Below are positions 9,671 to 21,640 of a DNA stretch of 64,000 nt, one piece after another. Both the position numbers and the translations under genes were made by a program. The stretch comes from Paratinospora sagittata. Its lineage: Eukaryota; Streptophyta; Magnoliopsida; Ranunculales; Menispermaceae. How positions within the stretch are numbered: the first letter of the stretch is position 1; each line of letters begins with the position of its first letter. The notes beneath the pieces are model-generated. The model saw nothing but the letters and a program-made list of their open reading frames with translations, made no database searches and had not been told where the DNA came from. The stretch covers positions 28,104,201-28,168,200 of the forward strand of contig CM069589.1 of assembly GCA_035771175.1 (NCBI GenBank), given 5' to 3'.

Positions 9671-12291
9671 TGATAAGTTGAGTTTTGGTTAGTGTTTTGC
9701 ATGTCAATTTGTGAGATTTTTCGGTGCATTTAGTTAGTTTTTAAGTGTTTTTGCATAATTAGTTCATTTAGTTGTTTTAGGTTCATTTAGGTGTTTTGTT
9801 GTGTTTTAGATGTTAGTTTTAGGTGTTTTCATTAATTGCATGCATTAGATTAGTTTAGGTAAATAATCATAATTTTTAGGAATTTTTCCTTAAATCATTA
9901 GTTGCATTTTCATATTGATAATCTCACATTTTGCATGTTAATACATATTTGCATTTAGACTTTTAATACTTGATTAGTTTAGATCACTTACTTGTATTTC
10001 TGTGTTTTGGTTTGTAGGAGAATAAAGAACTTTAAAGGGATGAAATGAGGCATAAAAGATGAAAAAATAGTCTCAAGGCATTGTACAAGTCCCATGGAGA
10101 AAAAGTGCAAAAATATGAAGAAAATGTACAAAATAGTGCATTTCACGCTCAAAATGCAATTTTTGCATTAAAACGCATGTAAGGTCGCGGTGTTGGGTTG
10201 TGCAAAATATAGTTTTGTGTATTTTGGGCTATTTTTGCTTGCCCTTTTTGTCTTTTCCCCACTTATGTATATAATCTCATTTTAGGGTTGTTTTGAATCA
10301 TCTTTCATTTTAGTAGATTTAGATAGCAATTAATTAGGGTTAGGGTTGAGAAAAGGAGGCCAGAAAGAGTTTAAGGAGGAAGAGAAGTTGCAGGATTTGT
10401 GGAGACGAAGAAGGAAAGCTACTCTAAAAGGGGTTTTTCCATTCATTTCTTATTCAGTTCTTCTTGTATTCATGTCTTCTTCTCTTGAATCTCTCTTTTG
10501 TATTCTTGAACATGATTATGAGCTAAATTTATAATCTAGATGTTTAATTGATCTATGTTGAATCTTATGGTTTGATTATTCTTTACATGTTTTTGATTTA
10601 TTATATGGGTTTATTTGCAATATCCAACTCTTAGCGCTTTCAAATTGCTGGCCACATTTTGGATGACCTTAGATTTGATATCTATCACTTGGAAAAGGGG
10701 ATATTGAATTGGATTGGGGAACTTGCAACCTAGGGTTATTGCATCGTGTTGAAAAACCTACAATGCCCTTTGAGATCACTAGGTCCCAAATCTTAATGCA
10801 TGTTTAATTCATTGATTTATCACTTGAAAAAGGGAATTAATGTGTTGAGTATAGATAATTGAACGGTCACTTGGAAGAGGGGTTTAATTGAATTAGATCC
10901 ATGATTTATAAATCCATGAATTAATCATTTACATGAAATTTTGAAAACCAAAAGTGAAGACATAGTGATATTAATCCTCTAAAGTTTTCTTTTAATCATT
11001 GATTTTCTCTATTTTCTATCCAAATTACATCGTTTAGTTTTAATTGTTGTTTATTTTACTTTTAGTACTCAATTCATCAAATATTGATCATCTAGATAAA
11101 ACTTAGAGTTAGTATAATTTCGAGTATTAAAACATAGTTTTGCTAATCCGAGAGGATAATAACTCGGTATTCACCAGTCTATATTATAACTTGATATTCG
11201 TATACTTGCGAAATGAAATTGTCTTCATCAACGCCGCAATGTTGTTATGAAAATAGTTTTGCGCAATGTTTGTATTTTTGTCATATCTTGGGTTATACAA
11301 CTCCAAATTGGATGCCATTTTTTTCTACTTCTTCTAGACTTAAAGGGCTATCATATAAGAGGATTAGTAGGCACACAAGAAAAGGAGAGAAAGGACGGAT
11401 AGGGTTTGCAAAAGGGAGGATAGAAAGGGAAGCAAGAAAGAAGAGGAGAAAGTTTGAAGGAGTTGCAAGTTTTGCAAGATGAAGAAGAAGAAGATCTTAA
11501 AGGGGGTTTTCATCTTTTAATTTCTATTTCTTAAGTTCTTGCAATGTTTCCTCTCCTTGTTCTTCATCTTTTATATCTTGTATCCATAGATTCAATGTTG
11601 GGTTAATTGAATACTCTAGGGTTTTGATTGAACTATTTTGAATCTTAAGATTTGATTATCTTTTGTGTTGTTGAGCAATTTTCATGTTTATTTGCAATTG
11701 TCAGTGCTTAATGTTTTCAAATCTTTGGCCAATTTTTTAATGAACTTAGATTTGATATCTAACACTTGAAAAAATGGATATTGAATCGGAGCAAGATAAT
11801 TACAACCTAGGAAATTTGTATCGTGTTGGGAGACCTACAAAACCCTTTTGAAACCGTTTTGAATGAATCAAAGATCTTAGTGGGTTTTTGTTCGATTGAC
11901 CTATCACTCGGGAGAGGGGATTGATAGTTTAAGGATAGATATTCAAGTTGACACTCGGGAGAAGGACTTGAATGATTAAGGATTCATGGTTTATAAATGT
12001 AGGATTTAATTCAATAACACAATATTTATAGATCTTAAGAAACAACATAGTGATATCAAACCCTAGAACTTTTTATCCTTTGACTTCTCTTCAATTTTTA
12101 TTTCATCTTGTTTGTTTCTATTAGCTTTTGTTTAATTTGCGTTTTATCCATTAATTCACTCCACTTTAATCACCTAGTTAAAATTAAAAGCATTGTAGAA
12201 TTGGGCATTGGGATTAGTAAAATCACCTTCCCTGTGAATACGATAACCCCACTCACCTCGGATATATTATAACTTGATATTTGTACACGCA
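9671..12291 (+). repeat. Composite 3' LTR: subfamily X copy plus partial subfamily Y copy
   Basis: 9671-11212 runs from TGATAAGTTGAG to an LTR-like tail (TTGATATTCGTATACTTGCG), but diverges from the 5' LTR after about 10145. 11213-12291 then repeats the 5' LTR again from its position 2716 equivalent (TTTTGCGCARTG...) to GATATTTGTACACGCA, lacking the last 20-odd bases. X and Y follow the same plan but differ widely in sequence. The tandem arrangement suggests recombination between related LTRs, or a second truncated insertion. Confidence 0.6.
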
Positions 12292-13950
12292 TTGTTTTGA
12301 TCTTGAGAGTCTTCAAGCTTGAAACCATTACCTTGAATTGTGGTGGTCTTTTAAGCTAAAACACTCAAGTAATTTATTAGTACCAAAAGGACTCATGTTA
12401 TTTGAAATCATCAAAACCAATAGTCAACATATGGATTATTGGATCATCAGAACCACCCACCTTTGTGTTATATTTATCGGGAGGGTGCCCAACCCCCCTC
12501 TCCCTCAAGCTCTCTCTTACTTGGAGAGTTCCCCAAATTCTCCCTTTCTGCAGGACCAGAGAAGAATTAAGTTTCAACTTGACCAAATCTACTTTGTACT
12601 ACTAACCTAATCGATTCAATTCCTAAAATGAAAGGACTAAAATAACAAACCTTTCAAAAAAAACCTCTTTCTAAAACCATGAAGAGGGTTTCTGGACTTC
12701 ACATTTAAGTAACTTGTGGAAATTTAGTCTATGAATTTATTTTGTGAATAAGCAAATTAGAAACTAAGTTGAACGAGGCTGGTCAAAAAAAATGCTACAT
12801 ACAATTGAAAAAGACTTCCAAACCCCGATTCTGTGTCTCTAGGGCATTCTTTCTCTTCAGTGTTCAGTCTCTCTCCGTCCCTCAAATGAGTTTAATTATT
12901 TTTTTTTCTTTTTAAGTTTACCATTTACTCCATTAGTATAAAACTATTTTTTCTACAAATAAAATGGTACCTCTTGAAAAGGCGTTGTTATATATATATA
13001 TATACACACGTGAGTGGCACCTCTGTCATTTCTATATAACATGATTTATAATGAGGGGAAATAAAAAAAAATGCCATTAAATAAAAATAAAAAAAAGCGC
13101 CACTCATTTTTTAGCATGATTTTAATGAGTGGCACAACTCTTTTATTTTTATTTTTTACAAGCAGTTCCTTTTTTTCACAGTACCATTTTTTTTTACTGA
13201 TGCCACCACCAATACAATCCTTTTTAAGTTGTTCGCCCACGTGGTGCTAACGTGACAAAACTTGCTTAGAATTAAAAATTTTATTTTTCGTTGCCTATTT
13301 TTAAAATGATAATTTAATCATGCATAGCGTCATCAACCTTCTTCCATCTACACTTATTATCAGATGAGATGGCAAAGGCTGTTGAGTGACTGACAGCACC
13401 CATACTAACGGCGCCTAAACCTTACCTTACATAAAAAAAATTAAAAAATTAAAAAGCTTTTGAAAAATGTTTGTTACATATTTATGTCTATCAAAAACCC
13501 AAAGAGCCTAATTCCTCGGAGACGGCTTCTTCCTGTAGCGAAACGTGTCAACTGGGACATGCGTCCAGTCGGTAAAGGCACAGTGCTCCAAAGGTATATC
13601 TGAGTTGGCCTGTGACCAATGAGAACATGACACATTCATCTGAAAGAACCTTAGGTTAGACTCTAGAGTTTAACTGACAGCAGCAGGTCATGTCAGTGTG
13701 CTGTCAATTGCCTCACATCTCGCTGCTGATCCGGCGTGGGCGTTACAGCGGCCCCCACTAAGCATTGGAATAACAATAATAATAACATTAAAAAACAGAA
13801 GAATGTTATAAAAAAACAAAATGCAAATTTACAAGTGGATTGGAGTTGGACAACATTGTATACTTTATTTTTTAGATATATATGTATGCCTCATAGTTTA
13901 AGAATTTATAATACACAGGGAAGTCTTTTTAACATTTTTATAAATGTTCT
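12292..13950. other. Unassigned intergenic DNA
   Basis: No supported gene. Contains a short (AT)n at 12991-13004, an inverted repeat GCCACTCATT (13099-13108) / AATGAGTGGC (13124-13133), and a relatively GC-rich, apparently single-copy stretch at 13500-13760. The two short frames at 12338-12610 overlap on opposite strands and look random. Confidence 0.5.
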
Positions 13951-14225
13951 TGTTAGGTAAAAGGTTGAGAGGGAGACGAATTAGCTCTCCCACTAAGATA
14001 ACGAGAGATAGTGTAACTCCCTCTCAAATTTTATTTCATTTTCCTATAAAAAGTGGGAAAAGTTTCAATTAATTGTACTCAAACTCTTTCTTTCCTTAAT
14101 TCTTATAAATATAGGCATTGGGAGTGATATAAAATCATCGAAATCACTTTCTAGACGTCCATAGATTAATAAGAGAGTTTTCTAGTCGATTAGAAAGTTT
14201 TATTATGTGGAAAGACATCCTAACA
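13951..14225 (+). mobile_element. Candidate small solo LTR or TRIM LTR
   Basis: Begins TGTTAGG and ends CCTAACA, a perfect 7-base terminal inverted repeat, with a central TATA-like CTTATAAATATAGG near 14101. An 11-base inverted repeat TTGAGAGGGAG (13965-13975) / CTCCCTCTCAA (14017-14027) lies near its 5' end. Flanks GTTCT and GATTT match at only 3 of 5 positions, so an insertion is not proven. Confidence 0.35.
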
Positions 14226-14810
14226 GATTTGTCAATATTTAGTGCATTCAACTTTGTCAAGCTTCCATCAAATCTTTGTTTGACTGCGTTTAAGTCCCTA
14301 AGGTGAGTATTTCAATCTGTCACTTCTCAATTAACCTTAAAAATATTATTATTATATTTATTTTAAAATTAGTATGGTACTAATTCAAAAGTTTTGTATA
14401 TGCCTATTGCTTTTAAACTCACTTTATTGAAATTTCTCTTTTTTGAATCTTTACATTTAATTAGCAAAAAAAATTACATTTTATTTCAAGGAAATGCTAT
14501 TTTAATTAGAAAACAATGAGATTACATGTGCAACAACACCTTCATGTTCATTAGACCAGTTATTATATTTATTGAGTTATATATATATATACAAAACACA
14601 CATATTTAATGAACAAAACAATCTAGTTACATATGCATATAGTTATATTTTATGTAGTTAGAATAACATCTTATATAAAAAAAATAACATTAGTTTAGTT
14701 GGAATTCTTTTTCAATTTTAATTAATAAATTATTAAAACTTAAAATTATGTGCAACGTGTGTGCGCTCAAACTATTAATATGAGAAGGTTTGTTAAAAAA
14801 TAAGTATCGT
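14226..14810. other. A/T-rich DNA without recognised features
   Basis: I see no coding or structured signal; a short (TA)n lies at about 14580-14592. Confidence 0.5.
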
Positions 14811-15483
14811 TGTTGGACCAACACACAAACAAGGCCCACATCAAGCCCAAGTCCGGGCTGAAATTTGAAAAACAACTATCCCTTCATTTTGGCTTACCGA
14901 GATTAACGACGTGGCAGTTCCTGTCAGGAATTGCCAGGAACTATGCTCGTAAGCACACGCCACATCAGCTTAGGGACCATTCCTCATCAAGGGACCACAA
15001 TGCGAGCTATCCCTACCTTGTGGAGACCAAACCCTCTACTATAAATACGTCCACATTGTTCCCAAAAAAGGTACGCCACTTTTGAGCTCTGACGTAAGCA
15101 TTACGCTATGTTTCGCTCATAGCTCTGACTTAGGCATCAGAGGGTCTTAGGTCGGTACCACATCGATACTCCTAACGTTAGCTGGTCTTCTTTCTCTTTC
15201 TCTCTTTCTCAAGTCTGCGAGTACGCAGTTCAGGCCGAAGCTTAGCAAAGCATCTCCAACTCATTTTCCCATCTTTTATCCCTTTTTTATTATTCCCTAT
15301 TCTTTGTGTTAGGCAAATCTTGCATCAACATTTGGTGTCGTCTATGGGAAATGAGCAAGAAGTCTTGAGTTAGCCCAATCGCCATGAGCCAAGAGTCAGG
15401 TTCCGTATTGCCACGGGTTAGGTAGCTCTAACCCCTACTCCTGAGCAACCATCCTCTCCACCTCGCCTGAACCAAAAGCAACG
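14811..15483 (+). mobile_element. Short LTR with primer site and leader, truncated
   Basis: 14811-15330 starts TGTTG and ends CAACA, with TATA CTATAAATAC near 15039 and a pyrimidine-rich downstream part. 15331-15348 reads TTTGGTGTCGTCTATGGG, close to the primer-site type TTGGCGCCGTCTGTGGG found in several plant gypsy elements. The leader and possibly the first gag codons (ATG at 15384, then a stop) run to about 15483, where a Tekay-type LTR begins. The rest of the element is absent. Confidence 0.6.
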
Positions 15484-16969
15484 TGTGACACCCCTATTAT
15501 GTACCTTAGTAAAAGTGATCCTTATGACTTTAATTCCTTGGGAAAACATGAATTTGAGGACTCAAGTGAATCTTAAAATGAGGTGTTAAGAACCCTAAAA
15601 AACCAAATTCTTGTTTTAAAGACCATGCATGAGGTGTCGAAAATAAGAACTAAAGGAAAAAGGTTAAAAAAATGACCTAAAATGAAAATTTGGGTCCAAA
15701 ACCCAATGAAGAACAAAGGAGTTTGTTCCTCTGTCATGACCCCCTCCCTAAGGTACAACAAGCCCAGTGACTAATCTACTAATGACATTACATAGGCATT
15801 TATAATAAAACATGGCATTTAAATCAACATAAACCAAATATGCAAGTAACATGTAAATATCAATACAAGATTAAGATATTATTTTCGTCATTCTATACAT
15901 ATCATACAATGCATAAAGCAAATAAATCAAATCCTCACAATCATGTACATGAGCGTATTCTTCCTCTTATTGCATATTCGAGCAACATCTGCCTCATCTG
16001 ACCATCCACTCCGATCATAAATCAAATTCTCACAATCAGGTACATGAGCGCATCCTTCCTCTTAATGCATATTCAAGGAATATCTGACCATCCACTCCTA
16101 TCATTCCAGGGCCTCATATACAGACTTAATGAAATTGATCACATACTTTGCTTACTCTAGTAAGCCTAAATATGTTCGATGTTTCAAAGCAAAGTTCAAT
16201 GCATTTAACATATGATGCAATCATTCATGTTTTTATTTCATAAAACAAGGTTTATATATATAATGCCACATATAAAAACCAAGGGTAGGAATACTCACAA
16301 ACTATAGTGTACTACCTTACACCACACTTTTCTACACACTTAGCCCAATCAGCTCAATAGTACACTCAACAGTACTCATTTACAGCACAAAGCACCTCAC
16401 TTGTACATCTTGTCCAATTCACCAAGTCAACAATTCCTTCCACAAATCTCTTCAATTATCATTGCCAATTATCCACAATCAATTTACAATCAATTTACAA
16501 TCAAAATCACAACTAAACACAACTTAATCCACCATTAACACACTTCCAAAATCCACAGCTGGGTTAGAAAATGATCAATTCAACCATGAAAACACAACTA
16601 ATTTACCATCAATCAAGTCAGAAATTAGCAAGGAATCATTTACCTATGATTTCACCCAGCAAATATCACAATTCCAATTCAAACCCACATTTCCAAGTTT
16701 CCAATCTACCAATAGAAATCACCCAATTTTCATATATGTTATGTAACTTGAAGAAAGGAGTAAGAATCTGGAATTTTTAACTAAAAATCACCAATTCTTA
16801 CCTTAAATTTGGCCACCCTAGCTCAATCTCCTCCTTCCCCTTTCATTTATTTAGTTTTCTTAAGCTCTAGCAACTGAAAATGAGCCAGGAAGGTCGAGAA
16901 TTGGCATTAAAACACATGCAAACCGCCACATTGACCATTTTAAAAAATTATCAGACACTAAGAGAAGCG

Positions 16970-17100
16970 CACTTTTTCACTGCCTAGAAACAAATTTTCA
17001 CTAGAATCTGTGAGGAGTATGCTTCTCTGAAATTTCCAGAGAACATAGCTATTGAGTTTTTACCATTGGAGCACGCTTCTCCCCAAGGAGGGCGCTTCTC
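16970..17100 (-). repeat. GAGAAGCGCnCTCC motif array in LTR1
   Basis: Four variants of a self-complementary word on the minus strand: GAGAAGCGCCCTCC, GAGAAGCGTGCTCC, GAGAAGCATACTCC and GTGCGCTTCTC. They occupy the same place in the LTR as the AATGTGTTTCTC / AAACGCGTTTC array at 42535-42790 in the related plus-strand LTR. Confidence 0.6.
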
Positions 17101-17720
17101 AAAGCTCCAAGTGAAAATTTCACTAAGTGTTGGGTTCCAAATGTTGTGTTTATGGTCCAGGTATATCTACCACCCTTGTCACACCCCGATTTTCTAACCT
17201 GGTTACGTGCCCTATGATAGAGAGCGACTGACCAGAGTAACCTAACTGGGGCGTGAGTTTCTATCATTTCCTTGCAATGCCCTTATAATTAATATGAGAA
17301 TTTTAAAATTAATAAGATTACATGTCTAGGGACATTGCTTAACCCTAGTCTTACTGTGCCTGCAATTTCAATCACCTAAGACTGGATGTCTCAATATTTA
17401 CCTTGGTCATATCATGGACCATATCATAGTCATGAGATTAAATCATCCTAGAATACCAAATAACCTGGTATTCTAAATCCTGCAGGCATCACAAGACTAT
17501 AACCATTTTTGAAAATAATGTAGTGTGCCATATCGAAAATAAATTAAATGACACTACAATTCACAATTTATTGGATAAATGTAATAAGTTTACTATTACA
17601 ATGACTTATTCAAATAACCAATAATCATTATCACCAAATAAAGGTTTCACCTCTTATAACAACCAATTGAATAGTTAAGCATACTACTAAGACATTATTC
17701 GAATATATTCAATTGTCTAG

Positions 17721-19136
17721 TGTTACACGCAAACTCGCAAGCGTACGGTGTCAAATCATAATATAGTCCAATAAGATATCGGGTATCGTCCTCAGGGATT
17801 ATTACTACACTAGTTATCACGTTTTAACCCTAATTTTATCTAGAAAACCAAATTTGAATGATTTAGTGATTAAAAGAAAAAACTAAAACAACTACGTATT
17901 AAATTAACAATGCAATAAAAATCAAATAGGAAAATCAATGGTAAAACGGTCTATAGGTTCGATGTCACCTCACTCTCAACTATGCCTTTAAATATATGTA
18001 TTTATCATTAAATCAGTTCTCTGTTTATAAGTCGAAAATCTTAACGTTTCTAATTTCCTCTTTTGAAGCAACAACTAGAGCATGTTATTGTCGCCTTGGC
18101 TTTACTCTTTCGATGGAAACCTAAGACGAAAACAACTCATTAAGTTCTATGATTTCCACGTAACGATTTCAAAGGTTCTCGATCTCTTTGTGAGTCTCAC
18201 GGTTGCCTAGGTTATATTTCTCAAATTTCAACCTAAGGTACCCTTTTTTGAAGCATCTACCTCAAGTTTATGATCATCTAATCCGTGATCAATGAATCAA
18301 AAGCATTACACCCAGAGAAATCTAAATAAACTATAAAAACTTTATTAACAATAATTAAACCATAAAACTAGACGTAGTATCAAGTTTGGATCAATCTACA
18401 CCTCTAGAAAGAGGCTTTAGTTCGTGACTAAAGGCATAAAAACATGAAATATAAGTTTGAACATGAATCCAAGCCAAGAGAAACAAACTAGAATGTTGTA
18501 GAGATTGTAAATAGTCTTCAATGTAGATCTTCTTCTCCACTTCGCTCTAGCTGTAAAACTTCGTTCTCCACTCTATTCCAATGTATCCTCCTTCAAAAAC
18601 CCTAAAGTTTGATATATAATATGCCCCAAAGTCGTCCAAAATAATTAGAAAGTCCTTCTTTAGAAAAATCGTCCAAGTTGCTAAAACACAACTTGGAAAA
18701 CCTTTCAACACCGAGGCGCTACCTCCTCTAGCGTCGCAGCACTCAGTCCGTCTTCTTCCAGCTCTGCATCCTAGCGCCGCGGCGCCCAAAACCGTGTTGT
18801 TTTGCCCTTTTTTTTCCTTCTTGTGGACTTAACTAATTTTCTTCTACTTCTTGACTTGGGTTCTTTATGAATCATCGTCTAGGCTTCTCATATATTGTGT
18901 CCATCATTCATGCTTACTTTCACACATCTAAATACCTACAAAACAATGCAAAATAAGTAATTAACACACACAAAACATAAATTGATTCAACATATAAACA
19001 AACAAATCAAAATAATGCATAAAAACCAATTTATTCCTAAACTAACAAATGCATCAAAACCAACATAAACACACTAAACTAATGTATAAAATATCCTAAA
19101 ACATGCTCTAAAACCTATCTAAATATGCAACTACCA
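17721..19136 (-). repeat. 3' LTR of the Athila-like element
   Basis: 1416 bases, sense start TGGTAGTTGCATATTT, end TTTGCGTGTAACA. Preceded on minus by the polypurine tract AAGTTTGGGGGTATT (19151 downward). TATA-like sequence near 18611-18623. It holds a GCGCCGCGGCGCT-rich block at 18705-18790 that is largely missing from the 5' LTR. Confidence 0.85.
18705..18790 (-). repeat. GCGCCGCGG motif block upstream of the TATA box
   Basis: Several CpG-centred palindromic words: AGCGCCGCGGCGC, TGCTGCGACGCTAG and TAGCGCCTCGGTG on minus. In the 5' LTR the equivalent site (about 24388-24412) has one motif, so the block differs by about 63 bases between two LTRs that should have been identical at insertion. 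Confidence 0.65.
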
Positions 19137-20878
19137 AATACCCCCAAACTTATGACTTTGATTGTCCTGAGCAAAGGGAAAACAAAACTAAAACTAAAAT
19201 CAATCAATCATCCACCATCCTAATCTCAAACAAATTAAGAATTTGATTCGAAATATCATGCAAGATCGTCATTATGGCCTCTAAGATCACATTGAAAGAT
19301 AATAACTCGTGGATAATTTTTTAAGAGTGTTAGAGATGTCTAGAATTTCAATCCAACTCCTCACCTAACCTTATCTTCCATTCTCAAACACACCATCATA
19401 TAGTTAATCTCATAAAATCATTCATGAAATTCATAGATAAGTGCAAGCAAGTATGAAGTATAAGTGATCTCAAATAAATATATATAAAGTGAATCCCATA
19501 GGCAATTTTTTCGTACCACTCTCTACTAATGTAGATCACATGCCATTTAGAATCAATAGGTTTTTCCTAGGTTGTAATGTATGGCCAAGGTTCAAAGGTA
19601 AGAAAAAATTGAAAAAATGTAGGCTCAAAACACCCTAAACACTTTGATCAATTACTAACATCCACAACATTACATATAGAACCAGAAACCCAATTTCAAC
19701 ACATGAATCCTCTCTTTAAATATTCAATCTTTTCATGCCATTCCCCATTCTTTTGTTTGCTTGTTTTCTTTTTTTTTCATAGAATATTATACCCCCAAAC
19801 TTATTTCTTTTTATAATCATGGGCATAACATCCTTTTCTTCTCTTTTTCATTTTTTGTTCTTTTTTTCAATAAAACTCATAAGCAAACTTTACATTTTTC
19901 TCTTTTTTGTTACCTTTTTTCTTCACTTTTCTTTCCCATTGTTTTTTCATCCAAATAATAACACTCTAACATGATAAAAGTAAATAAGATACATAGGTTG
20001 AAAAATAGGGGAATTAAACATGATAAGCTCAAATTTCTCGATGTATAGGTAACAAAGAAAAGGATATTTAGCTCAAAATGGGAACTATGGATACAATAAA
20101 AAGTAAGGTAGGCTATTTGGCTCAAACTTATCCAAACATAGCCTAAATCGTTTCCCTCATAGCATGCTCTCTAGGATTTCGCCTCAAGTGATAAGCAAAC
20201 TTGTTCTAGGATTTCTAGAGATCTAATATATATAACTTTACATGCACACATCCAGTCTAAACAAGTCATGATTCCACAAAATCAACCACATTAGACATAT
20301 AAAGAATTTCCAACAAAACCAAGTTCAAAGTTGAATCAAGCACACAGACTTATAAATTACTATTTACATTATCCTAGAATCGTGTTCATATACATGTTCT
20401 CTTATCATTGGCCACTCAGAAAAAATGGTTCTAAAAATAATTAAATCAAATCAGAATATGTAAAATCATAGGACATCCTAAACAAGTCTTTACCATGACA
20501 AGTCAAAAAAATCAAATTCTCCCCCCAAACATAAAACAAGCATTGTCCTCAATGCATGAAATAAACAAATAAATATTAGGAAAAACATAGGCATATAAGA
20601 GAGAGAAGAGTTTAGAAAATCCCCTGAACACAAATGGGTAAATATTCAACATGATGCACTCCAATCGACTCTCATAGTTGCTCCAGGAGGTCCCCCAAAC
20701 TTACTTTAGAACCTGGAAATGAAAAGAAACAAAACTTGTCAATGGTATGAAACTCAAATCTATACTACAATGACTAAAAACATAAAACACATAAAATAAG
20801 AAAAAATTCAAAACCGATGGGTTGCCTCCCAAAAAACGCTTAGTTTAAAGTCCTCAGCTCGACTTCTTCTTTGTTTCT
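19137..20878 (-). other. 3' non-coding tail of the Athila-like element
   Basis: Four blocks on minus: AAGTTTGGGGG at 20702-20692, GTTTGGGGGGAG near 20533-20519 (after TTGAGGACAATGC), AAGTTTGGGGGTA at 19802-19791, and the polypurine tract at 19151-19141. Their order and spacing match the plus-strand element at 8132-9666. The long T-rich frame at 19761-19958 is a by-product of pyrimidine tracts, not a gene. Confidence 0.7.
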
Positions 20879-21640
20879 TTAAGGTGGATCATCGAGAAGC
20901 ACGACCTTTTCATTCCTTTCATCTTGGCCCTTAAAGTTTCTTAACCGTTTCTTTTGGACTCGAGAAAGAGATCCATCTTTTCGCTTATGCTCAATTATAG
21001 TACTCAGCAACTTTTCTTCTTCAACATTAGGCATCAAATACAGGTCTTTCCATAACAAGAGAGGAGGGTCATCTAAATTCTCAATTTTGTCCACATAATG
21101 CTCTAAGGTATCCTTCGATGTAGGCTTCTCATAAGCCTTGGTAGCACACTCACCAATTACCCTTTTGACATCAATCTGGTTGCATGTATTCTTTTTATCA
21201 GGAGCTTTGGGTGTATGGTAGATCTTAAACATCACCTTTTCTTCACTAACCCTCAAAGTAAGCTCACCAAGCTCCACATCAATCAATGATCTCCCAGTAG
21301 CAAGGAATGGTCGCCCAAGTATTAGAGGAATATCGCCATCTTCCTCCATGTCCAAAACTACAAAGTCCACAGGGCAGATGAACTTGTCCACCTTCACTAA
21401 CACGTCCTCCATTATACCCCGAGGGTATGTAAATGATCGATCTGCTACTCACAAAGATATTGTAGTTGGCTTCACCTCGCCAAGCCCCAATTTCCTAAAA
21501 ATTGACAAAGGAATTAAGTTAATGCTTGCACCTAAATCACATAAAACATTATTAAAATTTAAAGGACCAATGGTGCAAGGTATATTGAAACTCCCCAGAT
21601 CCTTCAGCTTTTGTGGAAACTTTTTTCTGTATGATTGCAC
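20879..21640 (-). pseudogene. Athila-type aspartic protease region
   Basis: The minus strand reads a gypsy protease with the active-site loop as DLGASINLIPLSIFRKLGLG, followed, after a stop near 21449, by the flap and C-terminal part (VLDMEEDGDIPLILGRPFLA, then IDVELGELTLRV). In Athila/Tat elements this part precedes reverse transcriptase; here the frame ends at 20879 with no polymerase behind it. A stop between the two halves makes a working enzyme unlikely. Confidence 0.8.

Larger units (their letters stand above)
2206..12291 (+). mobile_element. Non-autonomous Ty3/gypsy element (Athila/Tat-related, LARD-like)
   Basis: LTR-like repeats start TGATAAGTTGAG at 2206 and again at 9671. An Athila/Tat-type primer binding site follows the 5' LTR at 3784-3801. 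The only ORF (3975-4491 plus 7331-7965) has no recognisable reverse transcriptase, RNase H, integrase or protease. The 3' internal region shares TTGGGAGGCAACC and four AAGTTTGGGGG blocks with the Athila-like element at 17721-24759, which argues for mobilisation by that group. The 3' LTR is composite (see 9671-12291). No clean TSD: ctttt at 2201-2205 against ttgtt after 12291. Confidence 0.75.

Noticed and set aside
12338..12610. Three overlapping 60-90 residue frames
   Set aside because: Opposite-strand overlap, no motif, no splice context. A weak idea that the copia gag continues here could not be supported.
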